Positions 32,051 through 34,654 of a DNA stretch of 34,654 nucleotides are shown piece after piece. The notes under the pieces were generated by a model. It was not told where the DNA came from and searched no databases. It saw nothing but the letters and a program-made list of their open reading frames with translations. The first letter of the stretch is position 1. Each line of letters starts with the position of its first letter. Origin of the DNA: an uncultured Eggerthellaceae bacterium. Lineage in GTDB: Bacteria; Actinomycetota; Coriobacteriia; Coriobacteriales; Eggerthellaceae. The position numbers and the translations under genes were made by a program. The stretch spans positions 1-34,654 of the forward strand of contig CAKUOV010000026.1 in NCBI GenBank assembly GCA_934670115.1. The letters run 5' to 3'.

Positions 32051-32804
32051 CAATGCTTCCTAAGAGTTCCTTTTCAGCCGTTTTTTTCTTCGCTGCTTTC
32101 AGCGCTGCCTTTTTGGCCTTGCGCGCGGCTTTACGAATTGTACGCTCCAGCTGGGCTTCTTCGTCCGAGAAATGGCATCCGCAGAAATTCTGCCGATAAA
32201 TCCCCCTTTCTTTGGAAATGCGTTCATTGTCTTCGAAATACGGGCGATAATCAGTGAAAGCGCAGTTCACGGCCGCCTTCTTGCACGCGCGTTGCAGCTC
32301 TTCCTCAATGATGTCGGTGTACTGGAAGGGGCTTACGGATAGCGTAGTTCCCACCGCGTCAAAGCCGTTTTCGGCAGCGTAGCGCGCCGTTTCCTCGAAG
32401 CGCAAGCGGTAGCAGGCGCGACAGCGGGCGCGACGCAACTGTGCAGCTTTCTTGCGCGCGGTGGCTACCTGCGGCCCTTTGTCTTCTTTGGGCGGCAAGG
32501 GGTAAGGGTTGGGGGAGTCCACCACTTCGTTGGCAATGCCTGCACTTTCGCGCAGCGTTTCAAGCTCTTGGCCAATGCGTCCAGCGGTTTCTTCCCAGGC
32601 ATCCGTATCGTATGAGCCTTCTATCAGGGGATACGCACGTTCGTTGGCAAGCGCCTGGATGGTTTCCAGTCGATGCTCATATTCATCTTGTGGGTGGATA
32701 TTCGCGTTCGCAAAGTATACGGCAAACTCATCGCCCGCCTCTTTCAGCAGGCGCGTGGGTTCCAGCGAACAGGGCCCGCAGCAGGCATGCAGTAGTATTT
32801 TCAT
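32037..32804 (-). CDS. queH: epoxyqueuosine reductase QueH
   Basis: QueH (formerly DUF208) reduces epoxyqueuosine to queuosine in tRNA, replacing the cobalamin-dependent QueG. The characteristic cysteines are present: HACCGPC (Cys8, Cys9, Cys12), RCRACYRLR and NFCGC, ligands for metal/Fe-S centres in the family. A hydrophilic insertion lies between about residues 90 and 120, and the C-terminal 45 residues form a Lys/Ala-rich tail not needed by the family core. AAGGT is six bases before the ATG. It is the first gene of a queH-queA operon divergent from tgt. Confidence 0.93.
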   Translation of the reverse strand: MKILLHACCGPCSLEPTRLLKEAGDEFAVYFANANIHPQDEYEHRLETIQALANERAYPLIEGSYDTDAWEETAGRIGQELETLRESAGIANEVVDSPNPYPLPPKEDKGPQVATARKKAAQLRRARCRACYRLRFEETARYAAENGFDAVGTTLSVSPFQYTDIIEEELQRACKKAAVNCAFTDYRPYFEDNERISKERGIYRQNFCGCHFSDEEAQLERTIRKAARKAKKAALKAAKKKTAEKELLGSIDENL

Positions 32805-33068
32805 GGGTGACCTTAGCTTTCGTTGATTTGTGGCTTATACTACCACGGACAAATTATTTAGGCGAAAACTGCGGCGTTTTTGCATCTGATGCGCGGGTGC
32901 AAGGGGCAAAGGCGCTGCTGCTGATGCGATCGAGCCGGCTTGCGTGCAGGTTCGCTGCGATTGGCGCGGCGGTGCAAAACGCGGAGGTGCAATGGAACCC
33001 CGCAAGGCGGTGGCAGCATCTTCCTTTGCGGTTGCGCCTAAAACGATGGAGAACGGAATTGGAGCATT
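32805..33068. other. 264-bp divergent spacer between queH and tgt
   Basis: A TATACT (32836-32841) could be the rightward -10. Read on the other strand, the overlapping TATAAG could serve queH; the -35 elements are weak for both. The part from about 32880 to tgt is GC-rich and without obvious motifs. No preQ1 riboswitch was recognised. Confidence 0.3.
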
Positions 33069-34214
33069 ATGGCATTATTCGATTACACCATTCAGGCGCA
33101 AGATGGTCATGCGCGCGCGGCAACGTATGAAACGGCGCATGGAACGTTTCAGACGCCTATGTTCATGCCGGTGGGCACACGTGCCACGGTAAAAGGCATC
33201 CAGCCTGCTCAGCTGCGTGAATTGCAGTCGCAGGTGGTTCTTGCGAACACGTATCATTTGTCGATGCGCCCCGGTGCGGATCTTGTTGAAGAAGCGGGCG
33301 GCGTGCAGAAATTCATGTGCTACGATGGCCCTATGCTTACCGATTCCGGCGGATTCCAGGTTATGAGTCTGGCGGACACGCTGAAGATTGACGACGAGGG
33401 TCTTACGTTCCAGTCCATTTATGATGGCGCGAAAGTGCGCTGGACGCCCGAGAGCAACATGGCCATTCAGGAAAAGATTGGCGCCGATATTTGCATGCAG
33501 CTTGATCAGTGCGCGCCCTATCCAGCCGAGCGTTCGTTTGTGGAGAAGTCAACGCGTCTTTCTGCTGCCTGGGCGCAGCGTTGCTTGGCGTCTCACAAAA
33601 AGCCTGATCAGACGCTTTTCGGCATTGTGCAAGGCGGCATGCATCTTGATTTGCGCTTGTGGTCGGCAGGTGAGTTGCAGCGCATTGAGCAGGAAAGCCT
33701 GGCTGCGGGCGGACGTCGTTTTGGCGGTTTCGGCATTGGCGGCTATTCGGTGGGCGAGCCCCACGAAGTTATGTTCGAGACGCTTGGCACGGTTGCGCAG
33801 GCGTTGCCGCAGGATCGTCCGCGATACCTGATGGGCGTGGGAAATCCCACAACGCTTGTGCGTGCGGTGCGCGAAGGCGTGGACATGTTCGACTGCGTGC
33901 TGCCCACGCGAACGGCTCGCATGGGAACGGCGTTTTCCTCTACGGGCCGCATGAACATGCGCAACGCGAAGTACGTGCATGATTTCGGACCGCTTGATCC
34001 ACAGTGCAGTTGCTCAACGTGCCAGACGTATTCGCGTTCGTACATCCGTCACCTGGTAAAACAGGGCGAAATGCTGGGCGGCATCTTACTTTCGGTGCAT
34101 AACTTGCACTTCTTGCTGGAGCTTATGCGACAAGCGCGTCAGGCTATTCTTGAGGGTCGCTACGAGAAGTTCTACGAAGACTGGATGAATTCGCCTGCCG
34201 CGAACGATTACTAA
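33069..34214 (+). CDS. tgt: tRNA-guanine transglycosylase (bacterial)
   Basis: TGT exchanges guanine-34 in GU(N)-anticodon tRNAs for preQ1, the step before QueA. 381 residues, the normal bacterial length. Seen: NTYHLSMRPG, the catalytic Asp92 in TDSGGFQ and Asp275 in FDCVLPTRTAR, GGYSVGEP and the zinc site beginning CSCSTC (Cys313, Cys315, Cys318). GGAG is five bases before the ATG. It is transcribed away from queH-queA. Identification is firm. Confidence 0.97.
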   Translation: MALFDYTIQAQDGHARAATYETAHGTFQTPMFMPVGTRATVKGIQPAQLRELQSQVVLANTYHLSMRPGADLVEEAGGVQKFMCYDGPMLTDSGGFQVMSLADTLKIDDEGLTFQSIYDGAKVRWTPESNMAIQEKIGADICMQLDQCAPYPAERSFVEKSTRLSAAWAQRCLASHKKPDQTLFGIVQGGMHLDLRLWSAGELQRIEQESLAAGGRRFGGFGIGGYSVGEPHEVMFETLGTVAQALPQDRPRYLMGVGNPTTLVRAVREGVDMFDCVLPTRTARMGTAFSSTGRMNMRNAKYVHDFGPLDPQCSCSTCQTYSRSYIRHLVKQGEMLGGILLSVHNLHFLLELMRQARQAILEGRYEKFYEDWMNSPAANDY

Positions 34215-34229
34215 GTTGCAATGTTTTTT

Positions 34230-34258
34230 CCGATGCCCGGACGCGCTCCGGGCATCGG
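34230..34258 (+). terminator. strong hairpin after tgt, no downstream T-run
   Basis: CCGATGCCCGGA (34230-34241) and TCCGGGCATCGG (34247-34258) pair perfectly around a five-base loop, 15 bases after the tgt stop. T6 precedes rather than follows the stem, so this would be a U-tract-less terminator or a 3'-end stabilising structure. Confidence 0.5.
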
Positions 34259-34433
34259 TGCATGTGGGGCGGGGCGGGCATCGGCGTTCGGGCTGCGGAT
34301 GGGTGGTGACATTTCCCGGCACGTCCAGCTTCCCCTGCGCCTTCTTATCCTCTTGTAAGAATAAAGTTTACGCTCGCGTATCAGATGGAAACAACTTCCC
34401 GCAAAACGTCAAGAAGTGTCATAATACAAAGTT

Positions 34434-34465
34434 ACCTGTGCGAAACTGGCACAGGTGCATTTTTG
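34434..34465 (+). terminator. hairpin with T-run in the leader of the next gene
   Basis: ACCTGTGC (34434-34441) and GCACAGGT (34449-34456) pair fully around a seven-base loop, followed by GCATTTTTG. It lies just after a possible -10 (CATAAT, 34420-34425), so it could be an attenuator as well as a terminator for read-through from tgt. Confidence 0.45.
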
Positions 34466-34646
34466 TGCTCTTGAAGCGCGCGGAACGTGTTGGCGGCGGC
34501 GCATGCCAAGGTTTGCCGCAATTTGCAAGGTAATGTTGCAGGGCGGTTCTTCGTCTGCGTGCAATGCCTGCTTGCGGCCAGCGTTTTCGCTGTTCAGGTG
34601 CACGAAAAAGCGAAAAACAGATAGGTAAAGAGAAAAGGATTCAAAC

Positions 34647-34654
34647 GTGGCTTC
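34647..34654 (+). CDS. probable start of a downstream gene (truncated by the window end)
   Basis: GTG at 34647 is preceded by AGAAAAGGA with eight bases of spacing, a good ribosome site, and the codons GTG-GCT begin a frame cut off by the window edge. In many bacteria tgt is followed by yajC/secD, but nothing in eight bases can show the identity. Confidence 0.4.

Larger units (their letters stand above)
34215..34646. other. 432-bp region after tgt with two hairpins
   Basis: No supported gene is present; the plus-strand frame 34216-34533 and the minus-strand frames lack ribosome sites and recognisable sequence. The region holds a 12-bp perfect hairpin just after tgt, a second hairpin with a T-run at 34434-34465, and an AT-richer stretch (34350-34430) with a CATAAT -10-like box at 34420-34425, probably the promoter region of the next gene. 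Confidence 0.4.

Overview
The window looks like a chromosomal segment of an anaerobic, moderately high-GC actinobacterium, most plausibly a member of the Coriobacteriia (Eggerthellaceae-like). That placement is inference. It rests on meso-diaminopimelate dehydrogenase, the wall-hydrolase type with a lysozyme-like domain, paired TrkA proteins, Ala/Ser/Gly-rich protein extensions, GC-rich wobble positions, and LexA sites of the Gram-positive type. No rRNA, tRNA, CRISPR array, transposase or phage gene was seen.

Layout. 1-5.0 kb (+): meso-DAP dehydrogenase (ddh), a small Cys-rich metal-binding protein, and a 987-residue fusion of a MenE-like ligase and a MenC-like enolase-superfamily domain. The fusion lacks the lysines normally needed for catalysis in both halves. 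5.0-6.0 kb (-): a LysR regulator, divergent from the arginine operon. 6.3-10.7 kb (+): argC-argJ-argB-argD, which takes N-acetylglutamyl phosphate chemistry to N-acetylornithine and recycles acetyl through ArgJ. A cluster of TATGCA half-sites lies in front of argC. 10.7-13.0 kb (-): a translationally coupled pair, a radical-SAM DNA repair/modification protein and its usual partner, behind a promoter containing two SOS (LexA) boxes. 13.2-13.9 kb (+): a RelE/HigB-like toxin and Xre antitoxin with a promoter buried in a 20-bp palindrome. 13.9-16.7 kb (-): an amidohydrolase and a 14-TM-type MFS transporter fused to two CBS domains.

17.1-21.1 kb (+): a membrane-anchored wall hydrolase, two adjacent TrkA K+-channel regulators, and purB with a strong terminator. 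21.3-23.0 kb (-): a large exported protein with an internal Tat-type signal, divergent from an OmpR-type response regulator and a histidine kinase (23.2-26.2 kb, +). 27.0-30.4 kb (+): purC, a two-TM basic protein, exonuclease III (xth), GTP cyclohydrolase I (folE) and an ACT-domain protein, closed by a strong terminator. 30.9-34.2 kb: queA and queH (-), divergent from tgt (+). Together with folE, which makes the first committed intermediate of 7-deazaguanine synthesis, these give three late steps of tRNA queuosine formation. A further gene apparently starts in the last eight bases.

The least expected material is non-coding. Four copies of a roughly 100-127 bp imperfect palindrome, all in the same orientation, sit in two intergenic regions (26.3-26.9 kb and 30.6-30.8 kb). 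Their outer arms differ between copies but stay complementary within a copy. Between the first two copies lies a different, roughly 217-bp long inverted repeat.
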